From NCBI RefSeq assembly GCF_001665295.1, contig NZ_LZSE01000093.1:1-64000 (forward strand): a stretch of DNA of 64,000 bases, given 5' to 3'. This stretch comes from Mycobacterium sp. 1554424.7. Its GTDB lineage: Bacteria > Actinomycetota > Actinomycetes > Mycobacteriales > Mycobacteriaceae. The position numbers and the translations under genes are program-made. Of this stretch, positions 35,828-44,841 are shown in pieces. The first letter of the stretch is position 1; the number at the start of each line of letters is the position of its first letter. The notes beneath the pieces were generated by a model, which saw nothing but the letters and a program-made list of their open reading frames with translations, made no database searches and was not told the origin of the DNA.

Positions 35828-36526
35828 TTACAGGTGGCTGACCCCCGCCAGCTGCCGCACCTCGACCGTCGTTGCCGGGATCATCGATGCGAGCTTGACG
35901 GCCTCGTCACGGTCGGCGGCGCTGAGCAGGTAGACGCCGGTCGCGATCTCGGCGCCTTCCACGTACGGCCCGTCGGTCAACAGCGTTTGGCCGTCGCGGA
36001 CGCGCACCGTGGTCGCCGTCGCCGCCTCCCGCAGTGCGGTGCCGCCGATGATGTGATCCCCTGCGGCGGCGGCGAATTCACCGTGGCGCGCCGCCGTGGC
36101 CTCCCACTCCGGCGTGCCCGGTACATGTGCGGACGCGGGCGGCTCGAGCAGCAGCGCGAGCCAGTCGTTGCCGGTGACACTGCGGGACGGTTCCAGTGAG
36201 TGGACGGTCGGCCACACCTCGATGGCGCCGTACTGGGCTATCGGGATGTCGCGGGCCAGGGCCAGCGCCTCGTCGAGGTTCTCGGCCTCGAACAGGTAGT
36301 AGCCGCAGGCCACCTCGGCGGCCTCGGCGAACGGGCCGTCGGTGACCACCGGGGCGTCGGGGCCCCCGGTGATGCGCGCGGCCGCAGCCGCCGGCGCCAA
36401 GGCGTCACCGCCCCGGATCGCCGGCGCCGCCTTGGCGTGGAAGTTGTCAAAGGCCGTCATCATCGCGCCGTATTCCTCGGGCGTGCGCTCTTCTTCCCTG
36501 CTGATCAACAGAGCGAAATACTGCAT
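35828..36526 (-). CDS. DGPF/YCII-domain protein paired with the ECF42 sigma factor
   Basis: This 232-residue protein is made of two YCII-like halves, each with the DGPF signature: VVTDGPFAEAAEVACGYYLF and LLTDGPYVEGAEIATGVYLL. Members accompany ECF42 sigma factors and are thought to belong to its regulon or to modulate it. Enzymatic activity is unproven. An in-frame GTG at 36535 overlaps the perfect Shine-Dalgarno sequence AGGAGGT (plus-strand 36534-36540), so the ATG at 36526, seven bases after it, must be the start. Confidence 0.87.
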   Translation of the reverse strand: MQYFALLISREEERTPEEYGAMMTAFDNFHAKAAPAIRGGDALAPAAAAARITGGPDAPVVTDGPFAEAAEVACGYYLFEAENLDEALALARDIPIAQYGAIEVWPTVHSLEPSRSVTGNDWLALLLEPPASAHVPGTPEWEATAARHGEFAAAAGDHIIGGTALREAATATTVRVRDGQTLLTDGPYVEGAEIATGVYLLSAADRDEAVKLASMIPATTVEVRQLAGVSHL

Positions 36527-36622
36527 GTTCGTCACCTCCTGTAGCGAGCGAAGCCCCGTGCTCCACTCTCTACCTAGTCGACGAACGGCGCAGCCGGAAA
36601 TCCGACAGTCGCCGCGGAGAAC

Positions 36623-37519
36623 TTAGGAGACGGCACCCGGTTTGAGGTAGGTCACCAGGCTGCAGTCGAGCAACTCGTAGTCGAAGTAGTGCTCGCAGCC
36701 GCGCAGGTACTTCATGTACCGCTCGTACACCTCTTCGGAGGTGATTTCGATGGCCTTGTCCTTGTTGGCTTCGAGCGCGTCGCCCCACATGTGCAGCGTT
36801 CTGATGTAGTGCGGCCGCAGCGAAAGGGGTTCGGGAACAACGAAACCGGCGTTCTCGCCATGCTCGATCATCATCTCGGTGGACGGCAACCGGCCGCCCG
36901 GGAATATCTCGGTGACGATGAACTTGATGAACCGCACCGTCTCGAACGTGATCTTTTTGCCGCGGGCGGCCATCTCGTAGGGGTGGTAGCTGACGCTGCT
37001 TTGAATGGTCATCCGGCCGTCGTCGGGCATGATGTCGAAACACCGCTTGAAGAAGTCGGGGTAGTTCTCGTGCCCGAAGTGCTCGAAGGCCTCGATCGAT
37101 ACGATCCGGTCGACCGGGTCGGTGAAGTCCTCCCAACCGTGCAGGCGAACCTCACGTGACCGGCCGGTGTCGAGCGCCCCGAGCACCTGCTCGCAGTAGG
37201 CGTGCTGGTTCTTGGACAACGTCAGGCCGATGACGTTGACGTCGAACCGCTCGATGGCGCGCTTCATGGTGGTGCCCCAGCCGCAGCCGATGTCCAGCAA
37301 CGTCATGCCCGGCTTGAGGTCCAGCTTGTCCAGGTTGAGGTCGATCTTGGCCAGCTGGGCTTCCTCGAGCGTCAGATCCGGCGGCTCGAAATAGGCGCAG
37401 CTGTAGGTCCTGGTCGGGTCCTGGAACAAGGCGAAGAAGTCGTCCGAGACGTCGTAGTGGGCCTGGATGTCCTCAGAGCGCGTCCGCGTCTTGGTCGGGC
37501 TAATCGGGTGCTCAGCCAT
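36623..37519 (-). CDS. mmaA4: Hydroxymycolate synthase MmaA4 (mycolic acid methyltransferase)
   Basis: This 298-residue SAM-dependent methyltransferase of the cyclopropane-synthase family has the SAM-binding [24 protein letters not shown] and the C-terminal [20 protein letters not shown]. The N-terminus [21 protein letters not shown] and the [17 protein letters not shown] segment match MmaA4 (Hma) as I remember it. MmaA4 adds a methyl and hydroxyl at the distal position of meromycolates, the common step to keto- and methoxymycolates. First in coordinates, it sits in the same order as M. tuberculosis Rv0642c. Confidence 0.92.
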   Translation of the reverse strand: MAEHPISPTKTRTRSEDIQAHYDVSDDFFALFQDPTRTYSCAYFEPPDLTLEEAQLAKIDLNLDKLDLKPGMTLLDIGCGWGTTMKRAIERFDVNVIGLTLSKNQHAYCEQVLGALDTGRSREVRLHGWEDFTDPVDRIVSIEAFEHFGHENYPDFFKRCFDIMPDDGRMTIQSSVSYHPYEMAARGKKITFETVRFIKFIVTEIFPGGRLPSTEMMIEHGENAGFVVPEPLSLRPHYIRTLHMWGDALEANKDKAIEITSEEVYERYMKYLRGCEHYFDYELLDCSLVTYLKPGAVS

Positions 37520-37606
37520 TCTCGTCCTGCTCTCCTGAAATCACGTTCACCGCCTGAAGTGCAGGTATGCCGCGTGGCAGTGTCTGGCGTGCAACGATAC
37601 CGAAGC

Positions 37607-38488
37607 TCACTTCGCGAGCGTGAATTGGTTGCAGTCGACGTAGCCGGTCCTAAACCCCCTGGCGCAACCGGTCAGATACTTCATGTACCGCTCGTACACC
37701 TCTTCGGACTGAAGCGCGATCGCCTCGTCCCGGTGCGCCCGCAGGGCCTCGGCCCACAGATCGAGGGTCCTGACGAAGTCCGGCCGCAGCGACTGAATGC
37801 GGGTCACGCTGAATCCGACCTTCGCCGCGTGCTCCTCGACCTTCTCGATCATCGGCAGCCGGCCGCCCGGGAAGATCTCGGTCACGATAAACCTGATGAA
37901 CTTGGCCAATTCCATCGTCACCGGTATGCCGCGCTCGACGAGCTGCCTGCCATGCAGCCCGGTGATCGTGTGCAGGAGCATCACACCGTTGGCCGGCATG
38001 GCCTCGTAGGCGAACTTGAAGAAATCGTCGTAGCGGTCGAAGCCGAAGTGCTCCAACGCTTCGATGACGACGATGCGGTCCACCTGCTCGCCGAACTCCG
38101 CCCAATCCCACAGCATCACCCGTCGCGAACGCGTGCTGTCGATTTCGTCGAGCATTTGCCGGCAGTACGCGTGCTGGTTCTTCGACAGGGTCAGCCCGAC
38201 GACGTTGACGTCGTAGCGCTCGATGGCCCGCTTCATCACCGAGCCCCAGCCGCAGCCGATGTCGAGCAGGGTCATCCCGGGCTCGAGCCCGAGCTTGTCC
38301 AGCGCCAGGTCGATCTTGGCCAGCTGCGCCTCCTGCAGGGTCATCCCCTCGCGCGGGAAGTAGGCGCAGCTGTAGGTGCGGGTCGGGTCCACGAACAGCG
38401 CGAAGAATTCGTTCGACAGATCGTAGTGCGCCCGGACGTTGTCGGAACCGGACCGCATCCGCGTAGCCCCAACCCGATTCTCAGCCAT
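37607..38488 (-). CDS. mmaA3: Methoxy mycolic acid synthase MmaA3
   Basis: This 293-residue paralogue has [42 protein letters not shown] and the ending GYVDCNQFTLAK, which matches MmaA3 in length and in these segments. MmaA3 O-methylates the hydroxymycolate made by MmaA4, giving methoxymycolates. Intact mmaA3 therefore predicts methoxymycolate production, unless a point change inactivates it. The ATG at 38488 gives the family N-terminus MAENRVGATR. The open frame upstream of it is non-coding. Confidence 0.85.
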   Translation of the reverse strand: MAENRVGATRMRSGSDNVRAHYDLSNEFFALFVDPTRTYSCAYFPREGMTLQEAQLAKIDLALDKLGLEPGMTLLDIGCGWGSVMKRAIERYDVNVVGLTLSKNQHAYCRQMLDEIDSTRSRRVMLWDWAEFGEQVDRIVVIEALEHFGFDRYDDFFKFAYEAMPANGVMLLHTITGLHGRQLVERGIPVTMELAKFIRFIVTEIFPGGRLPMIEKVEEHAAKVGFSVTRIQSLRPDFVRTLDLWAEALRAHRDEAIALQSEEVYERYMKYLTGCARGFRTGYVDCNQFTLAK

Positions 38489-38586
38489 TTGTCCTCCCCG
38501 GTGGACCGCACCTTGACCAGGTGGCTGTCCCCGGGACCCTACACCGGGTGGGCCGCGTCTTTCGGATTTAAGCGGGTATGCCCCCG

Positions 38587-39450
38587 CTATTTCTCGAGCG
38601 TGAACTGATTGACGTCGATGTAGCCGATCCGGAACGCGTCGGCGCAGCCGGTCAGGTACTTCATGTACCGCTCGTAGACCTCTTCGGACTGGATCGCGAT
38701 GGCCTGGTCCCGGTGCGCCTGCAGGCCCTGCGCCCACAGGTCAAGCGTCCGGGCGTAGTGCGGCTGCAGCGACTGCCGGCGGGTCAACGTGAAACCCGCC
38801 GTCGCCGAGCGCTCCTGCACCATCTCGATCGACGGCAACCGGCCGCCCGGGAAGATCTCGGTGACGATGAACTTGATGAAGCGGGCCATCTCGAACGTCA
38901 GCGGTATGCCGCGCTCGACGCACTGGGGCCCGGTCAGCCCGGTGATCGTGTGCAGCAGCATCACGCCGTCGGGCGGCAGCACGCTGTGGGCGAGCTTGAA
39001 GAAGTCGTCGTAGCGGTCGTGGCCGAAATGCTCGAACGCGCCGATCGACACGATGCGGTCGACCGGCTCGTCGAACTGCTCCCAGCCGGCCAGCAGCACG
39101 CGCTTGGTGCGTGGGCTGTCCATCTCGTCGAACGACTTCTGCACATGGGCGGCTTGGTTTTTGGACAAGGTCAGGCCGACGACATTGACGTCGTACTTCT
39201 CGATCGCCCGGCGCATGGTTGCGCCCCAGCCGCAGCCGACGTCGAGCAGCGTCATGCCGGGCCGCAGCCCCAGCTTGCCCAGGGCCAGGTCGATCTTGGC
39301 GACCTGCGCCTCTTCCAACGTCATGTCGTCGCGCTCGAAGTAGGCGCAGCTGTACGTCTGCGTCGGGTCCAGGAACAGGCGGAAGAAGTCGTCGGACAGG
39401 TCGTAGTGCGCCTGCACGTCGTCGAAGTGCGGCGTCAGATCCTTGGCCAT
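38587..39450 (-). CDS. mmaA2: Mycolic acid methyltransferase/cyclopropane synthase MmaA2
   Basis: This 287-residue protein has an N-terminus ([40 protein letters not shown], partly shared by the family) and the segment NQAAHVQKSFDEMDSPR that agree with MmaA2. MmaA2 makes the distal cyclopropane of alpha-mycolates and contributes the cis-cyclopropane of methoxymycolates. SAM motif [15 protein letters not shown] is intact. It is separated from mmaA3 by 98 bases, so a separate promoter is possible. CmaA2-like paralogues are an alternative identity. Confidence 0.88.
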   Translation of the reverse strand: MAKDLTPHFDDVQAHYDLSDDFFRLFLDPTQTYSCAYFERDDMTLEEAQVAKIDLALGKLGLRPGMTLLDVGCGWGATMRRAIEKYDVNVVGLTLSKNQAAHVQKSFDEMDSPRTKRVLLAGWEQFDEPVDRIVSIGAFEHFGHDRYDDFFKLAHSVLPPDGVMLLHTITGLTGPQCVERGIPLTFEMARFIKFIVTEIFPGGRLPSIEMVQERSATAGFTLTRRQSLQPHYARTLDLWAQGLQAHRDQAIAIQSEEVYERYMKYLTGCADAFRIGYIDVNQFTLEK

Positions 39451-39486
39451 GGCGTTGTGTTCCTCCCTCGGTGTCGGCCGGTCACC

Positions 39487-40437
<951 letters not shown>

Positions 40438-41343
40438 TCAGCGGGCGTCGGCGAAGTTGCTTGTCAGCACACCGATCAGCCGATCCCACAGCTGCTGAGG
40501 AAGGTCATGGCCCATGCCGTCAAACAAGACTAATCGAGCGCCGTCAATGGCGCGCGCGATTGCGCGGCCGCCGGATGGCGGCATCAGTTTGTCGGCGCGA
40601 CCGTGGATCACCACGGTCGGCGCGACCGTCCGCCGGTTGTAGCCGAGCAGGCTGCCGCTGGCCATGATCGCGCTGAAGTGCCGCGCGACGCCCCAGGGGT
40701 AATAGCTGCGTTCGTAGCCCTCGATGGCCTCGGCGCGGACCCGCTCCTCGGGCGCGCGGTAGCGCGGGCTGCCGGTGATCTTGGTGACCCGAACGACGTT
40801 GTCGACGATCACCTCGAGCGGCGAATCGGGCGGCGGCCCCTTGAGCACCGCCAGCAGGGCGCGCGGGGCGGGCGGCGGCAGGAACGGGCGGTTGTTGCTG
40901 GAGAAGATGACCGCCAGGCTCTTGGTCCGCTCGGCGAATCGCGCCGCGAACACCTGCGCGATCATGCCGCCCATCGACGCCCCGACGATATGGGCGCGCT
41001 CGATGCCCAGGTGATCCAGCACGGCGGCCGCGTCGTCCGCCAGGTCTTCCAGCGCGTAGGCCGCCTCGCCGCGCAACCCGAACCAGAACCGCAGCAGCCG
41101 CGGGACCAGGGGCTGGCCGGCGCCCGCCTTCGGCGTCTTGCTGGACAGGCCGACGTCGCGATTGTCGTAGCGGATGACCCGCAGGCCGCGGGCGACGAGC
41201 CTCTCGCAGAACGCGGTCCGCCACAGCAGCAGCTGCGCGCCCAGGCCCATGATCAGCAGGACGGGCGGGTCGTCGACGTCGCCCATGTCCTCGTAATAGA
41301 GCTTGAGGTCGCCGGAAATCGCGGCGCCACTGCGGATCTCCAT
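40438..41343 (-). CDS. lipG: Alpha/beta-hydrolase LipG
   Basis: This 301-residue alpha/beta-hydrolase has the nucleophile elbow GASMGGMIAQ, an acid in HGRADKLMP and the catalytic histidine in FDGMGHDLPQ. M. tuberculosis LipG (Rv0646c, 301 residues) lies at the same place, directly upstream of mmaA1 in the transcription direction, and is reported to have thioesterase and phospholipase activity. A role in trimming acyl chains during mycolate synthesis is plausible. A paralogue is encoded at 42752-43699. Confidence 0.9.
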   Translation of the reverse strand: MEIRSGAAISGDLKLYYEDMGDVDDPPVLLIMGLGAQLLLWRTAFCERLVARGLRVIRYDNRDVGLSSKTPKAGAGQPLVPRLLRFWFGLRGEAAYALEDLADDAAAVLDHLGIERAHIVGASMGGMIAQVFAARFAERTKSLAVIFSSNNRPFLPPPAPRALLAVLKGPPPDSPLEVIVDNVVRVTKITGSPRYRAPEERVRAEAIEGYERSYYPWGVARHFSAIMASGSLLGYNRRTVAPTVVIHGRADKLMPPSGGRAIARAIDGARLVLFDGMGHDLPQQLWDRLIGVLTSNFADAR

Positions 41344-41352
41344 CGCGCCGCC

Positions 41353-42699
41353 CTAGACCTCCACGTCGGTCTGATGCTCGCGGCTGACCTCGACCATGAA
41401 GTTGGCGAAGTAGCCCGTCAGCTGCGGGTCCGACATCATCTGCCACTTCGGCGCCAGCAGCTTCATGTACCGCTCGACGTAGAGGAACTGCTTGCCGATC
41501 AGCACCAGCTCGCGGGGCAGCTTGACGTCATAGGCGTCGGCCAGCGTCGACAGCTGGCGGCCGATGTCGGCGTAGGACATGTCGCCCAGCGTCTGCATGG
41601 TCAGCGGGGTGGCGAACTTCTCCAGGTCCTTGGCGGCCTGGGCCTCGGGCTTCACGGTGCCCACGGCGCCCATCAACACCACGATCTTGCCCGCCGAGGC
41701 GTGGTCCTTCTTCACCAGCAGCGCGTAGACCAGCTCGCGCAGCAGCCAGCGGGTGCGGGGGTCGATGCGGCCCATGATGCCGAAGTCGAAGAACACGATG
41801 CGGCCGGCGTCGTCGACGTAGAGGTTGCCCGCGTGCAGGTCGCCGTGGAACAGCCCGTGCCGCAACCCGCCCTCGAAGAGGGAGAACAGCAGCGCCTTCA
41901 CCAGCTCGGTGCCGTCGAACCCGGCCTTGCGGATCGCGGCGACGTCGTCGATGCGGATGCCGTGCACCCGCTCCATGGTCAGCACCCGGTCGCTGGTGAA
42001 GTCCCAGTGCACCTGCGGCACGCGGATGTTCTTGCCCAGCGGGGAGGCGTGCAGGTGTGACACCCAGGCCTCCATCGACTGCGCCTCGAGGCGGAAGTTC
42101 AGCTCCTCGGCCAGGTTGTCGGAGAAGTCCGCGACCACGTCCTGCGCCGAGAGCCGGCGGCCGAGCTTGGCCAGCTCGACGGCCTGTGCGAAGCGCTTGA
42201 GGATCTGCAGGTCGGCGGCGACCCGGCGGCGAATGCCCGGCCGCTGGATCTTGACGACGACCTCCTCCCCGCTGTGCAGGGTGGCGTAGTGCACCTGGGC
42301 GATCGACGCCGACGCGAACGGCGTCTCGTCCCACTTGGCGAACAGCTCGGCCGGGTCCGCGCCGAGCTCCTCGACGAAGAGCTTGTGCACCTCTTTGGGG
42401 TTGGCGGGCGGCACCCGGTCGAGCAGGCCGCGGAATTCGCGGGACAGCGACTCGCCGAACGCGCCGGGGCTGGACGCGATGATCTGCCCGAACTTGACGT
42501 ACGTGGGCCCCAGGTCGGCGAACGTGGCGGGGAGCTGCTTGATCACCTTCTGCTGCCACGGCCCCTTGGCGGGCAGCTTGGTGACGATGCTTGCGGCGGC
42601 GCGGGTGACCTGCCAGCCGGTGGCTGCTACCCGGGCCGCTTCGACCGGCAACGGCACCCGGTCGAGCTTGGCCACCTCGCGGTGTTTGGTAGTAGTCAT
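41353..42699 (-). CDS. ABC1/UbiB-family atypical kinase (Rv0647c-like)
   Basis: This 448-residue protein of the ABC1 (ADCK/UbiB) atypical kinase family has the KxGQ-type motif KFGQIIASSPG, the A-rich nucleotide loop region FASASIAQVH, the lysine in VVVKIQRPG, HGDLHAGNL and the DFG motif FFDFGIMG. In other bacteria these proteins support quinone biosynthesis or lipid handling with ATPase rather than protein-kinase activity. It is located between two LipG-like hydrolases, as Rv0647c is beside lipG. The ATG at 42699 is used. M. tuberculosis annotation is about 40 residues longer. Confidence 0.88.
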   Translation of the reverse strand: MTTTKHREVAKLDRVPLPVEAARVAATGWQVTRAAASIVTKLPAKGPWQQKVIKQLPATFADLGPTYVKFGQIIASSPGAFGESLSREFRGLLDRVPPANPKEVHKLFVEELGADPAELFAKWDETPFASASIAQVHYATLHSGEEVVVKIQRPGIRRRVAADLQILKRFAQAVELAKLGRRLSAQDVVADFSDNLAEELNFRLEAQSMEAWVSHLHASPLGKNIRVPQVHWDFTSDRVLTMERVHGIRIDDVAAIRKAGFDGTELVKALLFSLFEGGLRHGLFHGDLHAGNLYVDDAGRIVFFDFGIMGRIDPRTRWLLRELVYALLVKKDHASAGKIVVLMGAVGTVKPEAQAAKDLEKFATPLTMQTLGDMSYADIGRQLSTLADAYDVKLPRELVLIGKQFLYVERYMKLLAPKWQMMSDPQLTGYFANFMVEVSREHQTDVEV

Positions 42700-42751
42700 C
42701 TGTGCAGTCTGCCAAATCGTGCGTGTCAAGTCCCAACTCGTGTGAGCGCGC

Positions 42752-43699
42752 TCACCGCCGCGCGGCGCGCGCGAAGTTCTCGGCGAGCGTTTCGATGATC
42801 GGCCGCCACACAGGTTCGGGGAGGTCGTGCCCCATCCCGTCGACCACGACGAATCGCGCGCCGGGGATGGCCGCGGCCACGCCGCGCCCGTTGCGCGGCC
42901 GGACCATCGGGTCGGCCGAACCATGCAGCACCACGGTCGGAGCGGTGATCCCCCTGCTGTAGCCCAGGAGGCTGCCGGTGCCCAGCATGGCGTCGAATTG
43001 GCGCAGCATGCCCGGCGGGTAGCTGCAACGCTCCGCGAGTCGGCGCACCCGGTCGCGCAGCTCGGCCTCGGGCGGCAGGAAGTTCGGGCCGTTGAAGACC
43101 GCGACGTTGCGCACCTCGAAGGCCAATCTCTCGGCGGCCGAGGCGTCTTTGGCCGGCGGGTCGAAGGCCAGCCGGATGACGCGCCAGGCCGGCAGCGCGG
43201 CGAACGGCTTGCCGGTGCTCGACATGATGATGCCGAGCGAGGCCACCCGGTGGGGCTCGGTGGCGGCCAGGATCTGCGCGATCATCCCGCCCAGCGACGC
43301 GCCCACCACGTGGGCCCGGGCGATGCCCAGATGATCGAGCAACGCCACCACGTCCCCGGTCATGTCGATCAGGGTGTACGGCACGCGGCTGGGCCTGCCC
43401 AGCAGGTAGCGGCCGACGCGCGGGTACACCGAGCCCCGGGCCCGCAGGCCGTGCATCTTGGCCGACAGCCCCGTGTCGCGGTGGTCGAAGCGGATGACGC
43501 GGTATCCGGCGTCGAGAAGTCGCGCGCAGAAGCCGTCGGGCCACATGGGCAGCTGGGCGCCCAGGCCCATGATGAGCAGCGCGGGCGGCGCGGCCGGATC
43601 GCCGAGATCCTCGTAGTAGAGCTCGACCGGGCCGTGCGGCGTCTCGCGGCGCGCGATGCCGCTACGGAGCTGTCCTATTTCCGCCAGGGCTGGACCCAT
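42752..43699 (-). CDS. LipG-like alpha/beta-hydrolase, second copy
   Basis: This 315-residue paralogue of LipG shares RSGIARRETPHGPVELYYED, LLIMGLGAQLPMW, the nucleophile elbow GASLGGMIAQ, HGSADPMVRP and DGMGHDLPEP. The two genes flank the ABC1 kinase, so the block looks like a local duplication. The ATG at 43699 overlaps the DinB-like gene upstream by 25 bases. A shorter start is possible because the conserved part begins about ten residues later. I do not recall this second copy in M. tuberculosis. Confidence 0.82.
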   Translation of the reverse strand: MGPALAEIGQLRSGIARRETPHGPVELYYEDLGDPAAPPALLIMGLGAQLPMWPDGFCARLLDAGYRVIRFDHRDTGLSAKMHGLRARGSVYPRVGRYLLGRPSRVPYTLIDMTGDVVALLDHLGIARAHVVGASLGGMIAQILAATEPHRVASLGIIMSSTGKPFAALPAWRVIRLAFDPPAKDASAAERLAFEVRNVAVFNGPNFLPPEAELRDRVRRLAERCSYPPGMLRQFDAMLGTGSLLGYSRGITAPTVVLHGSADPMVRPRNGRGVAAAIPGARFVVVDGMGHDLPEPVWRPIIETLAENFARAARR

Positions 43700-44265
43700 C
43701 CTTCGATCGCCCAATTCTCCAGCCCGGCGATCAACTCGTACATGGTGGCGCCGTCGATGGATTCCCGGACGATGTCGGCGTGCCCGGCGTGGCGGGCCAG
43801 TTCGTTGATGACGTGCAGGATCACCCAGCGCACCGACCAGGCCTTCTGGTTCTTGGGGAACCACGGGATGTCCTGCGGCACGGGCACCGCGGCGTCGAGG
43901 TCGGCGGTCTCCACCAGACGCAGCGATTCCGCGTTCTGGGCTTCGAATGCCCGCAGCAGCCCGGCCAGGGTCTCGTCGGGCCGCATCACGTGCTGGTCGC
44001 CGAATTCCTTGGCGATCTCGTCGAAGGGACGGGGATCCTTCGGCGGCAGCTCCGGTGCGGCGGCGACGCGGGCCATCCAGTTGCGTTGCATGGCGGTGGC
44101 GTGCTTGACCAGCCCGCCGACCGACAGCGCGCTGACCGAAGGGCTGGAGCGGGCCTGTTCGTCGGTGAGGCCGTAAGAGACGGCGAAATAGGCGCTCTGG
44201 TGGAACGCCAGGAATTCGCGCAGGGCATTGCGTTCGTCGGTGACGGGCGGGGCGAGTGCGGGCAT
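43675..44265 (-). CDS. DinB-superfamily protein (mycothiol-transferase-like), copy A
   Basis: This 196-residue four-helix-bundle protein of the DinB/DUF664 group has three histidines that can bind a divalent metal, in VGGLVKHATAM and in ILHVINELARHAGHADIVRE. Related actinobacterial proteins are mycothiol-dependent S-transferases or isomerases, but many are uncharacterised. It overlaps the downstream hydrolase gene, so the two are probably co-translated. The next gene upstream encodes another DinB-fold protein. Confidence 0.78.
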   Translation of the reverse strand: MPALAPPVTDERNALREFLAFHQSAYFAVSYGLTDEQARSSPSVSALSVGGLVKHATAMQRNWMARVAAAPELPPKDPRPFDEIAKEFGDQHVMRPDETLAGLLRAFEAQNAESLRLVETADLDAAVPVPQDIPWFPKNQKAWSVRWVILHVINELARHAGHADIVRESIDGATMYELIAGLENWAIEGWVQPWRK

Positions 44266-44268
44266 GTG

Positions 44269-44802
44269 TCAGCCTCTCTTGTCGACGGTGCGGCTGTGGA
44301 GGTAAAGGTCGCGCAGGCATGCGATTTCGGCACCATGGTGAATCGCTTCTCGATTGATGTGCAAGACCAGGTCGCTGAGCGGGTAGTCGGCGTACGGCCC
44401 TTCGGCCGGCCCGCAGCGGCGGGTCAGCTCCGCGGCCGAAAGCGATCGCACACCGGTCATCCATGCGGCGTACGTCTCGTCGAGTTGGCTCAGTGCGGTG
44501 GCGGCGTCGGTGGCGTAGTCCCAGTCCTGATAGCTGGCGGGCGGCGCACCGAAATGATTGTGCGCGCGCACGGCGAACACCCCGACTATGACGTGGGCCA
44601 TGCGCCACGCGATGGTGGTGAACGGCGTCGGAATCGGCGGGGGATACACGAAGTCCACCGATCCCCCCGGATGCACGGTCCAGCAGTCGGGCACCGGCTG
44701 CCAGAAGTACTCGTCGTCGGTGAGGCCGTCCAGCCGAGGGCGCAGTTGTTCGCGCCAGTGCCAGTCGAGCTGATCCGCCAGTTGAGTCGTCAGGTCGGCC
44801 AT
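44269..44802 (-). CDS. DinB-superfamily protein, copy B
   Basis: This 177-residue DinB_2-type protein has metal-site candidates in TIAWRMAHVIVGVFAVRAHNHF and LVLHINREAIHHGAEIACLRDLY. It is only distantly similar to the adjacent copy A. The ATG at 44802 gives the family length, and the longer open frame upstream is antisense to the mannosidase gene. Probably first gene of an operon with copy A, the LipG-like hydrolase, the ABC1 kinase and lipG. It is divergent from the GH38 gene, with a 39-base gap. Confidence 0.78.
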   Translation of the reverse strand: MADLTTQLADQLDWHWREQLRPRLDGLTDDEYFWQPVPDCWTVHPGGSVDFVYPPPIPTPFTTIAWRMAHVIVGVFAVRAHNHFGAPPASYQDWDYATDAATALSQLDETYAAWMTGVRSLSAAELTRRCGPAEGPYADYPLSDLVLHINREAIHHGAEIACLRDLYLHSRTVDKRG

Positions 44803-44841
44803 GTCACCGAGCTTTCCACCACGGGGTGACATGCTTTTGGC

